Origin: Piliocolobus tephrosceles
Lineage: Eukaryota > Chordata > Mammalia > Primates > Cercopithecidae
NCBI RefSeq assembly: GCF_002776525.5
Contig: NC_045446.1
Coordinates: 64,597,147-64,661,146 of the forward strand
Length of the DNA: 64,000 bases
Reading direction: 5' to 3'
Of this stretch, positions 22,625-33,960 are shown in pieces. Every line of letters starts with the position of its first letter. Positions within the stretch are counted from its first letter, which is position 1. The notes under the pieces were generated by a model, which saw only the letters and a list, made by a program, of their open reading frames with translations, was not told where the DNA came from and did no database searches. Made by a program: the position numbers and the translations under genes.

Positions 22625-23532
22625 AAAAACAAAAATTTTCTCACAGAACTCAAAACTGAAGAGGCTGCTTTGGAGGTAGTTTAGTCCTGTTGGCTGGCAA
22701 TGTGGCTGGGAAGTACCTTGTGACTTGGTTCAAGAAGCACATGAACCATAGAGCTAACGAGGCCTAACATTCAGGGTCCTGACTCACATGAGCTCCTTCT
22801 TAAGGTCCTAGTAGGGACCCTAGCAACATATTAATGTGGCAGTATATTTTCATAACGTTTGCAAAAGTAAGATATTTTAGAATTCTTTTTCTTAAAGAGA
22901 GTCCCCAGAATTGTATGACCTTCAGGCCTGGATCCACTCCTGTGTGGCACAGAGTTTTGAAAAGCACTAAGCAAGGAGACCAAAGTTCCTGGGTTCCAAT
23001 CATGGCACTACTCAGGCCCAAATGGGCGGCACAGCACTTGCCCTGCTTTCTTTATGGGAGTGCGAGTGGGAGTGGGGGCGGGGTGGTGGTGATAAATCAT
23101 ATCTGTGATATGGGATAATCATCACTGCTTCTCATGGCTTTTGAAGATAACACATAAAAAATGTGTCCCCAGAGCATTTTCCTGTGCCGTTTCCCTCTGC
23201 TACAACTTCTTCTCCTTTCTCCAACCTTCAGGCCCCCAGTACTCCAGCCACTGAACCAGTTATTGGTCATTATCTGTTGCTACTTTTGTATGTTTGTACA
23301 TGGACTCCCACTGTTTATAAAGTCTGTCTTTTCCTGGGAAAAAATCCTTATGCACAAGGCTTCGGTCTACCAGCCCCTCTTCTCCCACCCCAGTGACGAC
23401 CTCCCTTAGCCCTGTTTCTTGTTGATCTTACAGATAGGGACACTGAGACCTGATGCAGTCCACAGCAGAGTTCTGGAGGCCCAGACGCAATCCCCAGGTG
23501 TCTTGGTCTTCCACCATCCCAGCCCTCTCGTG

Positions 23533-23844
23533 TTAGATCATAGACACACGGTTCTTGATATACACATGATAGGGGTCACTACGCTTGTCCACTTTGCGGG
23601 AGCGGGTGTATCCCAGGATGAGGCTGCCCACGGTGACAGCAAATAGAAACATGACAAAGAGAATGTACATGTAGGAGTTGTCATCACGGCCAGGTAGGCT
23701 GGCCCGTCGCTCTTCAGTCTGGTTGTCTGGCCCCAGCCCTGGCCCTGGCCGGCAGAGCAAATTGCTGTGAAGAGTGGCATTTAAAGCCTTCAGCACGGCA
23801 TGTAGGCTCTCATACCAAGTCTCAGTTCCATTGGTAGTCTCCAT
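23533..23844 (-). CDS. KCNE3: Potassium channel beta subunit KCNE3 (MiRP2)
   Basis: The uninterrupted 103-codon frame matches human KCNE3. KCNE3 is a single-pass plasma-membrane protein that co-assembles with voltage-gated potassium channels. With KCNQ1 it holds the channel open and supports chloride secretion in gut and airway epithelia; it also partners KCNH2 and KCNC4. Visible features are: no cleaved signal peptide; three N-glycosylation sequons at N5, N22 and N41 in the outer N-terminus; one hydrophobic segment at about residues 57-78 containing T71 and V72, the gating-control site; and a juxtamembrane basic stretch with R83, the residue changed in the reported periodic-paralysis variant and here the reference Arg. 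Thr4 is also reference. The start is the only ATG, 40 bases after a good splice acceptor (AG ending at 23885), so the whole protein lies in one exon, as is usual in the KCNE family. Identification is near certain. Confidence 0.98.
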   Translation of the reverse strand: METTNGTETWYESLHAVLKALNATLHSNLLCRPGPGLGPDNQTEERRASLPGRDDNSYMYILFVMFLFAVTVGSLILGYTRSRKVDKRSDPYHVYIKNRVSMI

Positions 23845-23884
23845 AGCAACAGGGATTGAGGTGGGGGAAGACTCAGTAGAAGCT
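23845..23884 (-). other. KCNE3: KCNE3 5' UTR part of the coding exon
   Basis: On the minus strand a polypyrimidine run and 'ccaccag' (AG at 23886-23885) form a strong acceptor. The exon would start at 23884, giving 40 non-coding bases before the ATG. Confidence 0.75.
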
Positions 23885-23980
23885 CTGGTGGCAAGAGAAA
23901 AGAGAGAAGGGATGACTCTGTCACCTGCAGCTCAAATGACCTCCTCCCTTCAGATCCCAGTAAAATCCTAGCATCATGGC

Positions 23981-24344
23981 TGATATGGTTTGGCTGTGTC
24001 CTCACCCAAATCTCATCTGGAATCATAGCTCCTATAATCCCCATGTGTCATGGGAGGGACCCAGTAGGAAGTAACTGAATCATGGGTGTAGGTTTTTCCC
24101 ATGCTGTTCTCATGACAGTAAATAAGTCTCATGAGATCTGATGGTTTTATAAAGGGCAGTTCCCCTGCACCTGCTCTCTTGCCTGCCACTACGTAAGATG
24201 TGCCTTTGCTCCTCCTTTGCCTTCTGCCGTGATTGTGAGGCCTCCCCAGCCATGTGGAACTGTGAGTCCATTAAACCTCTTTTTCTTTATAAACTGCCCA
24301 GGCTCGGGTATTTCTTCATGGCAGTATGAAAATGGACTAATACA
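23981..24344 (+). mobile_element. Solo LTR, THE1 type (ERVL-MaLR), in KCNE3 intron
   Basis: Starts TGATATGGTTTGGCTGTG and ends ACTAATACA, with close THE1-type LTR text between ('tcatgagatctgatggtttt'). The flanks atggc and ttagc agree only partly. It lies antisense to KCNE3, about 96 bp upstream of the coding-exon acceptor. Confidence 0.93.
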
Positions 24345-24559
24345 TTAGCTTATTCTGGTTACTTGATTATATGTTTGTCTTTTCCACTAGACCACATACT
24401 AAATAATAAAGGCAGGGCCTATATTTGTTTTACTCACTGCTATATGCGATCACTTATGACAGCACTCAATAAGTACTCAATAAATAATTGTAGAATAAAG
24501 CCTTCCCCGACCATCAGAACCCATATTAATCTCTCCTTTCTTTGGATTCTATAAATCAC

Positions 24560-24720
24560 TGAATTTTAGGTTAGAAGGACCTTAAGGATTATTTAATGTA
24601 ACTCTTGCCATTTTATACACAGGGAAACTGAGGCCTTGAGAGAATGAGTGGCTTGTCCATGATCACAGAATATCGGAGGTAGAGCCAAGACAGAAAGCCC
24701 TGCTCCATGTGGCTAGCTTA
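24560..24720 (+). repeat. MIR SINE
   Basis: MIR text: 'ccattttatacacagggaaa', then 'tgaggccttgagagaatgag' and 'cttgtccatgatcacag'. Confidence 0.75.
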
Positions 24721-24829
24721 GAGCTGCTTCTACTTCCAAGCTAGCTCTCAGCAGGACTGTGTGGCACCATAAGAAGACATTCATCACAACTCTCCTTCAG
24801 CACAGTTATCTTTATAGACTCTACAGACA

Positions 24830-25138
24830 GGTTGGGCACAGTGGCTCACGCCTGTAATCCCAGCACTTTGGGAGGCTGAGGCGGGTGGATCACTTGAGGT
24901 CAGGAGTTGGAGACCAGCCTTACCAACATGGTGAAACCCCGTCTGTACTAAAAATACAAAAATTAGCTGGGCGTGGTAGTGAGCACTTGTAATCCCAGCT
25001 ACTTGGGAGGCTGAGGCAGGAGAATCGCTTGGACCCAGAAGGTGGAGGTTGCAGTGAGCCAAGATAGAGCTGCTGTATTCCAGCTTGGGCCACAGAATGT
25101 GACTTTGTCTCAAAAGAAAAAAAAAAAAAAAAAAAAAA
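24830..25138 (+). mobile_element. Alu (SINE)
   Basis: Full-length Alu with a tail of about 22 A, in KCNE3 intron 2 and antisense to the gene. Confidence 0.94.
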
Positions 25139-25558
25139 GACACCTTTTTGGAAGGTGGACACCTTTTTGGAAGATGCCTGGAGATGGTTTAAATTTCATC
25201 CTACCTGGAGGCCAGAAGCTGGATCATTTGACCTCTCAAGCATCCTGTGTCCCAAAGACTAGATATTCCTAGCTATTTGCAGAAATTCTGTTGGAAAGGA
25301 GGTGGTCAGGGAAATGGGAACAGGTTGGTAATCACTGCAGGCATTGGAGAAGAGAAGAACAGCTTGGGCCTGAGGGCGGGAGAGTGAAAGGAGTTCTCAG
25401 TCTGGCTTGGGGTTTACCTGCCCACAAAAAGAAGACACAAGCACGCCAACTATCTTGTCTCCTGAAATAAAGTCATTATGTACCTAGCATATATAAGTGA
25501 TTATAAATGTTCCTTTTCCTTCTTCTCAGAGATCCTTAGTCTATAATATAGAAATAAC

Positions 25559-25854
25559 TTTTTTTTTTTTTTGAGACGGAGTCTCACTCGTCGCCCAGGC
25601 TGGAGTGCAGTAGCGCGATCTCAGCTCACTGCAAGCTCCGCCTCCTAGGTTCACACCATTCTCCTGCCTCAGCCTCCCGAGTAGCTGGGGCTACAGGCAC
25701 CCGCCACCATGCCTGGCTAATTTTTTTTGTATTTTTAGTAGAGATGTGGTTTCACCGTGTTAGCCAGGATGGTCTTGATCTCCTGACCTCGTGATCTGCC
25801 CACCTCAGCTTCTCAAAGTGCTGGGATTACAGGCGTGAGCCACTGCGCCCAGTC
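25559..25854 (-). mobile_element. Alu (SINE), young-looking
   Basis: Reverse Alu starting with a T run and 'gagacggagtctcactcg', ending 'ccactgcgcccagtc'. Little diverged; the 'caagctccgcctcctag' text suggests AluY or AluS. Confidence 0.94.
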
Positions 25855-26131
25855 AGAAAGAACATCTTAAAACAGACTTGCATCCTTGTCTCTGAAAAAC
25901 CATGTGTCATTCCCTGTAAACAAGGCCCCACACTCACTTCCTTTAGGGAAGCCTCCATTCAGTGCTCCCCACCCCTCAGCCACACTACACCACCTTTATC
26001 ATCACAGCCTTCCCTTCCCCCCAGCACTTAACATATAAGGCAATATGTGGCTATCCTCTTGTTTTTGATAAGGATATCATCAGGCCACATGCGCCTGGTC
26101 AGCAGGGCTATGTCTCTTCCTCCAATCTGGA

Positions 26132-26247
26132 GGACTACCCTGAGACTGGGTGTTCTCCTTTCCCAGGGCACTACCCTGCGACTGGCTGGGTATTCCCCTT
26201 TTCTAGGGGACTGCCCTAAGACTGAATGGGTGTTATCCTTCTCTCAA
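26132..26247 (+). repeat. Three-copy minisatellite-like repeat
   Basis: Three imperfect units begin ggactaccctgagactggg (26132), gcactaccctgcgactggc (26168) and ggactgccctaagactgaa (26208). Each is 36-40 bp and ends in a C/T-rich stretch. Confidence 0.85.
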
Positions 26248-26979
26248 TAGTTTCTAGTAAAGATGTCCACTTTAAGGAATTCTCTATGGGCCAAGCATTC
26301 AGTCCTCCATCATATGGGCAGAACTGTTAACAAACTAAAGTTAACTAATGTGACTATTAACCATAAGATCTCTTCCCTGGAAAAGATGATCATTCTGACC
26401 ATGATAAATATTCATCAATGGCCCTATGAACGCAATTAGCCAGGACTGGGCAGCATTTTATGCAAGGCCTTTGGGGCCCTCTGCCATCTAGTACTTGTGC
26501 TGTCCTGTCTGGATGGAGGAGGGGAGAAGAACAAGAGCTCACTGAGTTAAGATCCAGGAGATATACATTCTCATCTACTACCCCATGTGTCAGGCAAAAG
26601 ATCTGTGGCTGCTTCTTTCCTCATGTCTACCAATAGCAAGTAGGAGCAGCATGAGGAAATAAATAACTCAAAAAATCATCCAGATAGTTATCACCAATAT
26701 GGGCCAGGCCCTGTGATGGGAGCTTGGGGTGGCTCAGATCCAGTGCCTTCACCCAGATCCAGAGGCTCTGATACAATGCAGGGGACAAGCCAGGAGCTAC
26801 TAAGGCTGAAAGGAATAAGTAATGGATACTGATCAGGGCTCAGAGAGTGTCTACATTGATGGAGGCATTTGAGTTGGACCTTGAAGGGTTTTTAAGAGGC
26901 AGAGAAGACAAAGGAAGGCAACATGAGCAAAGGCGCAACAAAGTGTGTACATGTTTAGAAGAATGGAAAGTAGCATAAA

Positions 26980-27330
26980 GAGGTTGAAGTGTAAGATGTG
27001 TAGAAGAATAGCATAGGATGTGGGACAGGAGAGATAGGAGCCAGATCATGGGGAGCCTTGAGTGCCACACTGTAGAGTTGAAACTTTATTCTGTAGCTAG
27101 GGAAGATAAAATGGTCAGATCTGTGCCTGGAAAGGATACTCTGGCTGTCATGTGGACTGGAGGGAGCTGGAATTGAGGCAGTGAGCCCAGTTACAAGAGT
27201 CTTGAAATAGTTTAGTGCAACTGAGTCACGAGTTGGAGCAGAGAGGATAACAAAGTGGGGAAGTGGGGGTAGAGACAGATGTGAGACCTGAGGAGGAAAT
27301 GGCTAAGTAAGTGTTGAAGGAGGAAGGGGC
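26980..27330 (+). repeat. L2 LINE fragment, probable
   Basis: Text such as 'catggggagccttgagtgcc' followed by 'ctttattctgtagctaggg' and 'actctggctgtcatgtgga' follows an old LINE pattern that I associate with L2. The edges are uncertain. Confidence 0.55.
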
Positions 27331-27626
27331 CTCAGGCAATTTCACAGGTAGACAACAAACAAACAGTGTAGGTGTCTGGAGGAGCCTACTCTGAAGGAAA
27401 TAAGTTCCTTTCCCTGGTTGGGCTTCGGTTTCCTCATCTACCAAAAGAGATGACCATAGAGTTGTTGTATGGTAGGTATAGAGTTTCAGTTTTGCAAGCT
27501 GAAAAGGTTCTGGAGATGTGCTGCACAACAAGGTGAATCTAGTTAACTACTGAGTGTACACTCAAGAATGACTAAGATGGTACATTTTTATGTTTGTGTG
27601 TGTTTTAAGCACAATTTAAAAAAATA

Positions 27627-27910
27627 GGCCAGGTGTGGTGGCTCACTCCTTTAATCCCAGTACTTTGGGAGGCTGAGGCGGGTGGGTCACCTGAGGTCAG
27701 GAGTTCGAGACCAGCCTAGCCAACATGGAGAAACCCCATCTCTACTAAAAATACAAAAATTAGCCAGGAACACGCCTGTATTTCCAGCTGCTCAGGAGGC
27801 TGAGGCAGGAGAACCGCTTGAACTTGGGAGGCGGAGGTTGCAGTGAGCCAAGATCATGCCACTGCACTCCAGCTGGGGCAGCAGAGCAAGACCTCTGTCT
27901 CAAAAAAAGA
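27627..27910 (+). mobile_element. Alu (SINE) with small deletion
   Basis: Alu starting GGCCAGGTGTGG. About 14 bases are missing after 'aaaattagccagg', at the start of the right monomer. Confidence 0.94.
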
Positions 27911-28192
27911 AAAATGATCATCCTTGGCCTCCTCCTTCAAGGCTTGCTATGAGTATACACTTGTATGATACAGAAGAGGATTAAAACCTTTTTATTTTCA
28001 AGAAGCAAATATGTACACGTAGGTTTAAAAAAAAAGAATGGACGCAGCACATACTGTGAAGGTGAAGGCTCCTAGTCGTCCCGAGCTCCAATCTCAGGGC
28101 AGGGCAGTTACCATTCAGTTTTCTTAGGTATCATCGGAAAGAGGTTTTAACTGGCGGGGAAAAGGAGGGAAATATCAATCTGGAAGACTCAC

Positions 28193-28337
28193 CAGCTGGC
28201 AAATCCGCTGGCTCTCAGTCAGTTTCAGGAGTCTCTTTGTGGACACACTAAGGCTCCTCAACCCCCAAGCCTCTTCAGGATGTCTCTGGACACATCTGAG
28301 ATCTCAGTATTGACTTCGGAGCTGGGAAAGCCCAGAG
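28193..28337 (-). other. KCNE3: KCNE3 non-coding exon (predicted)
   Basis: On the minus strand, a long pyrimidine tract ending 'ctttctag' (AG at 28339-28338) is followed 145 bases later by CAGCTG then GTGAGT (donor at 28192-28187). Both sites are strong and correctly spaced for an internal 5' UTR exon. This agrees with my recollection that KCNE3 has non-coding exons upstream of its single coding exon. The frame is not open through it. Confidence 0.6.
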
Positions 28338-28879
28338 CTAGAAAGCAGGAGAGAAGGCAGAAAAGGAAGGAACCAGGGTGGATTGCCCAAGGCCAGGCCC
28401 CAAGGATTGTGCAATAGTCCTGATGTGGGCTCTGACCCCCTCCCACGGCCCCTCCCCTTCCTGTAGCAGCTGGGTCAGGCCAGCCTAGGGTTGCAGTTAA
28501 AGGAACTGTGCAGTGACCAAAGAGCCTCTGATTGCTGTCCCCCAACTCCAGACTTAGTGTCTTCATTAGGTGACTTCATGAGAAACCTGTTTAACATGTG
28601 GACTCCCACTCAGGGACCAGCTGATGGTGCAGCCTAAAACATTCCCTTTCCTAAGGGTTACCTTAGCAAGGGCCTTTTAGAATCCCAAGGGAATAGACAT
28701 GAGTGGGAGAATGCCAGCTGGCAGCTGCGTTGATATTTTACATAGGAACAAATGATGTGTTACCACCCAATCTATTCAGATAGACAGGATATGAACACGG
28801 TCACAGAATGGACACTATCTGTAGCAGAGCTTTGTTGTGAAAATTAAAGAACATCATGTAGTGCTTGGCACTAGACACT

Positions 28880-29100
28880 GCACAGATGGCGGTGGTTGTA
28901 TTTTGTAGAGCAGAGGCTGGAAGGGCCTTCAAAGCCCATCTAGGCTATATGCCCTTACTTTACAGTGAAGGAAATGGAAACCCAGGGGGTTGTCCCGGCT
29001 CAGCTACTCCTTGTGTGACTTTGGACATAAGACTTCCCTTTTCTGTGCCTCAGCTTCTGTCTGCATCTGTAAAATGAACGGGTCCCAGTTGGTTCTAACG
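28880..29100 (-). repeat. MIR SINE
   Basis: Reverse MIR text: 'ccttgtgtgactttggacat' and 'ctgcatctgtaaaatgaacg'. Confidence 0.8.
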
Positions 29101-30740
29101 TCCTGTGATGATTTGAATCATGAAACCAAGCTGTGAAACCATGGGAAGTTAGGCTGATGGGAGAAGCATTTTGGGGGATTTCTAGAGCTTCTCAAATCCC
29201 AAGATAGAGAAGGCTGTGGACCTTTTCCTCACAAGTTAAGATGCTTCTGAGCCCTGGGACTGACTTACATCTAATATCTCAGCCGAGCCAAACTGAGGGA
29301 TTTACTCATTTTTCCTCTTCACAGCTCACCTGCCAGGATGATCCAGCCTGAGGAGGAGATAGACTCTGCAGAAAGTGGGAGAAGGGGACAGTGTGGAGGT
29401 CAGCGGGGGCTTTGAGGCAGTGTTCCATGAGGGGAATAAAGATTCATGAGACCTTTCACACCTCAGGGCCTCTCTGGATAGACTAGGATGTTTGTGATTC
29501 TGACAGGAGGAGGAAAGAGGCCATAGTTCCATACCTCTAGGTGCTGGGTTTGTGTGGGAGGGAGGGCCTGGGTGCAAGGGCCTCCTGTCTGAATTAGGAG
29601 AGGCAGAAAGCTGATGAAGGCACAGGTTGGTTCTCTATGGGGCTCTGGGACTGCCTCTGGGGCTCAAGATGGGGACTGGCAGTCAGGAACAGGGGAGTTT
29701 TGCCACTGTTTCTGAGTTCCTTGGCTTCCCTGTCCAGGAGAGTCCCCGATTACCAAGATCCTTGGATGGGGAAGACAGAGCTCCTGCCCTGGAGAGGTCT
29801 TGCCTTGAAATAGAAGATAGGCCAGCGAGGAAAGAAGGTGAGCAGATGGCCAAGCTGACAGGGACTTTAAGGATCTTCTAGAATCTAGATTCCAGGCCAA
29901 CCCTCCATTTCGTAGTTGAGGGAACTCAGGCTCAGAAGGGAGAAGTGACTAGTCCAAAATGACATGGCCCATAAATGGTAGCACTCAGACAAGAACCCAG
30001 GTCGTTTGGGGGTACTGTTCAGGTGCTCTTTCCACTACAAATGGCAGTGTTTCCTCACATCTAAGCTTCACATCACACCAGACACAGCCTCCTAGTGTCA
30101 TGGGGCATCATCTCCTCTACCTTTGTTACTATGGCCTTTTCGTGCACCACAGATTCTCACCAATCTTAGTCAAGGACCCAGTGAGATGGAGCTTGGTAAG
30201 CTTCAGAGGAGGAGGTAGCCTTCCTTTATGCTCTCATCTCCCATGCACTCCGCTGCTCCAGACCTACTCCTGATTCCCTAGATGAGCCAGGTTCACTCTC
30301 TGTTCCTGCTATTTCCCACACATTAGCAGGTTCTCACAAAATGCACTTGCCTTGCACTTGTCCAACCCCTACTTGGGGAATAAAGCTGTGATCTGAGGGA
30401 TGAACTGGGGATCTTAGCGGGGTTTTCGTTCAGGTTGCTCTGGGGAAAAGTGAAACTCTACCCTTGGGTCTTTCTTTCCCATTGCTCCATTTCAGCTCCT
30501 CTTTCCGAATGAGCGTCTTCAGTGTCTGGAAATGAAGTACAGAGAGGCAGGTAGAAAAAGTCACATAAAGCAGGTAGGTGATCCAAAGACAGCTCCTGGG
30601 GTGTACAGTTTTGCCACTGTCCCCTCAGTGGTCTTACCATTCCTGTGGGCTGGAGAGCTGGTGGAGTGGGAGAGGAGTTGAAGGAGTAGCCCCTAGCATC
30701 CAGTTGGAAGGACAAAGGAATAGAATCTGAGCTGGAAGAG
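29100..30740. other. KCNE3 intron 1, mostly unique
   Basis: Contains a MIR at about 29885-30030 ('gaactcaggctcagaaggga'). The rest is GC-moderate single-copy-looking sequence. No gene is seen. Confidence 0.5.
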
Positions 30741-30749
30741 ATCTTCATG

Positions 30750-30910
30750 ATCATGTTGTTGGTGCAACCCCCTCATTCAACCAGTGGGAAAATAGACCCT
30801 CCTCCCCAAGGCAGTCACCTGCTTAAAGTCTCACAGCCCAGTAGTGGCAGAGTTGGAGCCAGAAACCAAGTATCTTGACTTCCCCTCCACAGACCTTTCC
30901 ACTATAAGTT
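30750..30910 (+). repeat. MIR SINE
   Basis: MIR text: 'cagtcacctgcttaaagtct', then 'cacagcccagtagtggcaga' and 'cttgacttcccctccacaga'. Confidence 0.8.
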
Positions 30911-31009
30911 CCCTTCTGCCAGTAGGGCAGACTTTAAACTCTTCTGATTACCACTGAAGCACCTTGAAATGTGACTCTGACACTGGCCTCACCTCCCCAC
31001 AGCTCTTCT

Positions 31010-31300
31010 CGGTGACCTGCACCCATGACACTGAACTACAGGCCACTCTCCAAATACTCCTTGCACTTGCACATCTCTTGCCTTTGTTCATGCTGTTTTC
31101 TTAAACAAGAATGCCCTTCTTCTTTTTACCTGCCCAGCAAACTCCTACTCATCCTTCAAGACCCAGCTCCAATTAATCTCTGTAGACCTTCTCCTGGGAC
31201 ACCTCCTTCCTCACTCCCTAGCCAGTTAGTCTCTCCCTCTTGTTTTTTTTCCCAAAAGTGCTTTGCACAAAGCCTTATTAGAGCACTATGCTGTATTGAA

Positions 31301-31343
<43 letters not shown>

Positions 31344-31440
31344 CTGTGCTTTGAGGTAAGAGGGCAGGGTCCTGTGCCTCATACATTTCTTTATTTCCCA
31401 GCCCTGATACCTAGCAGGCATTCAAGAATAAATGAATCAA
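31010..31440 (+). repeat. L2 LINE 3' region split by (TG)n
   Basis: L2 text: 'ctactcatccttcaagaccc', then 'gggcagggtcctgtgcctca' and the final 'aagaataaatgaatcaatg'. A (TG) microsatellite has expanded in the middle. Confidence 0.75.
31303..31341 (+). repeat. (TG)19 microsatellite
   Basis: Nineteen uninterrupted TG units. Confidence 0.98.
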
Positions 31441-31449
31441 TGCCTCTTC

Positions 31450-33100
31450 TCTAAGAACATTCCTCTGTTCTGGCACACACATATACATTCATGAAAACAG
31501 CTTACAATATTTAAAAAGCAACCTCCAGGGAAGGGCAAAACAGATTTCATTTGGTCTGGGGAAGGGATGGCTCAAAGAAAAGAAGTCATCTCAGTCAGGT
31601 GGGGTGAGTCACAGGAGGAGGAATTCTAAGCTTTCTTGGGAAGCCCAGATGCTCCCTGCACCTGGACCCCATTTAATCCAAAGGGCAAACATTCTTGGCC
31701 TCAAAACACCAGCAATGGCTTTGCAACCCTCTTCCCTGTGTACCTACCCAGGGTGTGGCTACATACACCCACCCACTGCACACACACACACAGTCCAACT
31801 CCCTGGTCCTTCGGCCTGTGATCTTGCCGTTCAAGTGTTCCTTTCATGATTCTAATCTTGGCTGTATGCTTGGCTCTGTGTCCTTGAGCACTGCATTTAC
31901 TTCCTCTGAACCTCATCTATAAGATGGGGATAATGATCCCTGCCCTGCCTAACTCACATGAGAACTGGAGGAGACAAGAGATGGGAAAGTTTTAGAAATT
32001 GCAAACATACAAGAAAATTATCAGGCAGCCTGGTCACATTGTTTCCTCTTCTGTCTCCATATCTTTCCTTTCCCCCCATATTATCAAGAACAGCCATCTC
32101 TATGTCTCCTTTCCCACCCCAGCTCTCCTAGTCTCAGAAGCAACCAGGAGGTTCTTATTATTCTTCTTGATTCCCAGGAAGCTCACCTTCTCCAGAAGCC
32201 TTCCTTGTTTCCCACCCTCTCTGATCATCCCTGCAGTCCTTTATCATTGAGGGGTACCATTCTGTAGTCCTGTAGCTGGTGAAGAACACATCAGAGGGGG
32301 AATCAGGAGACCTGGACTCCTGCCCCTACTATGCCAACACGTCTAGTCATGCATTTTGGTTGAGTATCACTCTAGGCCTCATTTTCCTCATCAATAAGAT
32401 GGAGTTTCTTGTCTTTCTTCCCTCTCAGAAGGTATTTTGACCACTCGCACATTAAACTTATGGATGTGCTTTGAGAGGTATGGAGTGAGTGAGGGTTACT
32501 CCCTTTGAGAGGGATGGAGAAGATGATGGTTATCATCTCAAGGAGTCAAGAAAATCTGAAAGCAGTTTCCAGGCCCCCAGCATGGGTCCCCTCCATCAGG
32601 AACAGACAAAGTGGATGGATGCAAGGAAATAAGGAGGCGCTCACACGTTTACAATATGCCTTTGTTGGTGAAGTGGAGAGAGCCCTGGGCTAGGACTGAG
32701 GAAACTTCAGTTCTAATTCTGTTTGGTCTCTGTTGTAACCTTAGGTAAATCATCTCCCCTAGGGTATCAGTTTCCTTATATGCAAATTAGTGGGGAGTCC
32801 GGAGAGGATTTTAGGAGGGGATACTTCGGTGGGCTTTCATGCAAGGACTAAACTCACTTATTTTCGAGATAAGAGACTCCCAGGTCCAATCCCCCTTTCT
32901 CCTTCTGTCCCATGAGGTATGCAGGCAACAGGAGCAGGAGGCCCATTTTACAAATGGTGACCCAAGAAAAGCCAGCGCAAGGCGCAGAGCTGAGGGGTGA
33001 CTGCTCGGGTTTACACAGCCTGTAAACTAGAACTCAAGTCTCCCGACTCCCAGCCTCGACCTATGTTACTGGCAGCAGAAGATGATTTGGGGAGTCCCCA
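31450..33100. other. KCNE3 intron 1 / promoter-proximal, mostly unique
   Basis: A MIR in reverse orientation at about 32690-32800 ('gggtatcagtttccttatat') and a short CA run at about 31780-31792. No coding signature. Confidence 0.5.
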
Positions 33101-33149
33101 GCGTTCCCGGGACTAGGTGAGACAGGGTGAGGGACACAGTGTGGTAGAG

Positions 33150-33960
33150 GGAATGGGCAAGTCAGCTCCGCAGAGCCAGTGGCCCCGGCCAGATAAGACT
33201 GTGCTGGGTCCTGAAGTGTCGTTTCTGCGCGTGCACTGGCTGCCAGCCGCAGGTGTTCGCTTGCACTCCTGTGGGTGTGGAGGAACTTTTCTTGCCGCCG
33301 TCTTGAGGGCTGGGAGTAACGGCGCAAGTCCCCACTGTTTCCAGACGGGGTGCGCAGAGCCCAGCTCCCTACTCCCACATGCTGCTCCGCGATCACTGGG
33401 CTCGGGAGGATCGGGGAGCACCCTGGAGGACTTGCTCGGTATTTGCAGCGCCCACCCCTGCCCCACTCCCCGTCGGTTCCACAGTCTCACGGAGAGCGAG
33501 CCGTGACCCTTGGAAGGGAGGCGGGAAGGCCCCTCACTTGCACCCCAGGCTGTAGCTCAGCCTTCCCAGCTCAGTGGGTGCCTTACCTGCCTCTCAGCAA
33601 GGCTCTGGGGCGCCCGTTTGCTCGCTGGCCTCTGACCGAGGGTGACCCAGGCACTGCGACCCTGTGCATTCCACCGGCCCCGTTCCACTCCGCGGGTGCC
33701 CGGCACCGCCCAGCGCGCTCTCTGGCTCTGGGCTCCCACCCGCGCTCCCGCGCTCCCTTTTCCCTCCCCTAGGCGTCCCCTCCCCCGGCCCCGCCCGGGC
33801 CCCAGCACACCCACTTCTCCCAGGGCTGGCCTTGAGTGCCTCCGCCCAGCTCCTTGGCCTCCCCCGGCTGTGGGCTACGACCCTTCCGTCCCCTGCAGCG
33901 CCTGCTTCCTGGACCAGAGACCGAAAGCCTCTCGCTCCGCTGGGCCTCAGCAAGCCCAAC
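33150..33960 (-). promoter_or_regulatory. KCNE3: CpG island, probable KCNE3 promoter and exon 1
   Basis: CpG dinucleotides become abundant only here between 20 and 58 kb, with GC-boxes such as 'ccccggccccgcccgggccc'. It lies upstream of the predicted KCNE3 non-coding exon, at the distance I recall for the gene start. Two strong minus-strand splice donors could end exon 1: GAGGCAG then GTAAGG (donor G at 33586) and GTGCAA then GTGAGG (donor G at 33537). No TATA box is obvious, as is typical of CpG-island promoters. The transcription start is not resolved. Confidence 0.65.

Larger units (their letters stand above)
20546..23532 (-). other. KCNE3: KCNE3 3' untranslated region (predicted)
   Basis: The sequence following the KCNE3 stop on the minus strand has no other gene. 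The first strong candidate end that fits the gene extent I remember is the AATAAA at 20561-20566, which would give a 3' UTR of about 3 kb. It contains a 5'-truncated reverse Alu (21998-22249), a forward Alu (22301-22624), a (TCTTG)n tract and an old MIR (about 21760-21915). Earlier AATAAA signals at 21116-21121 and about 21345-21360 could give shorter forms. The exact end is inferred. Confidence 0.55.
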
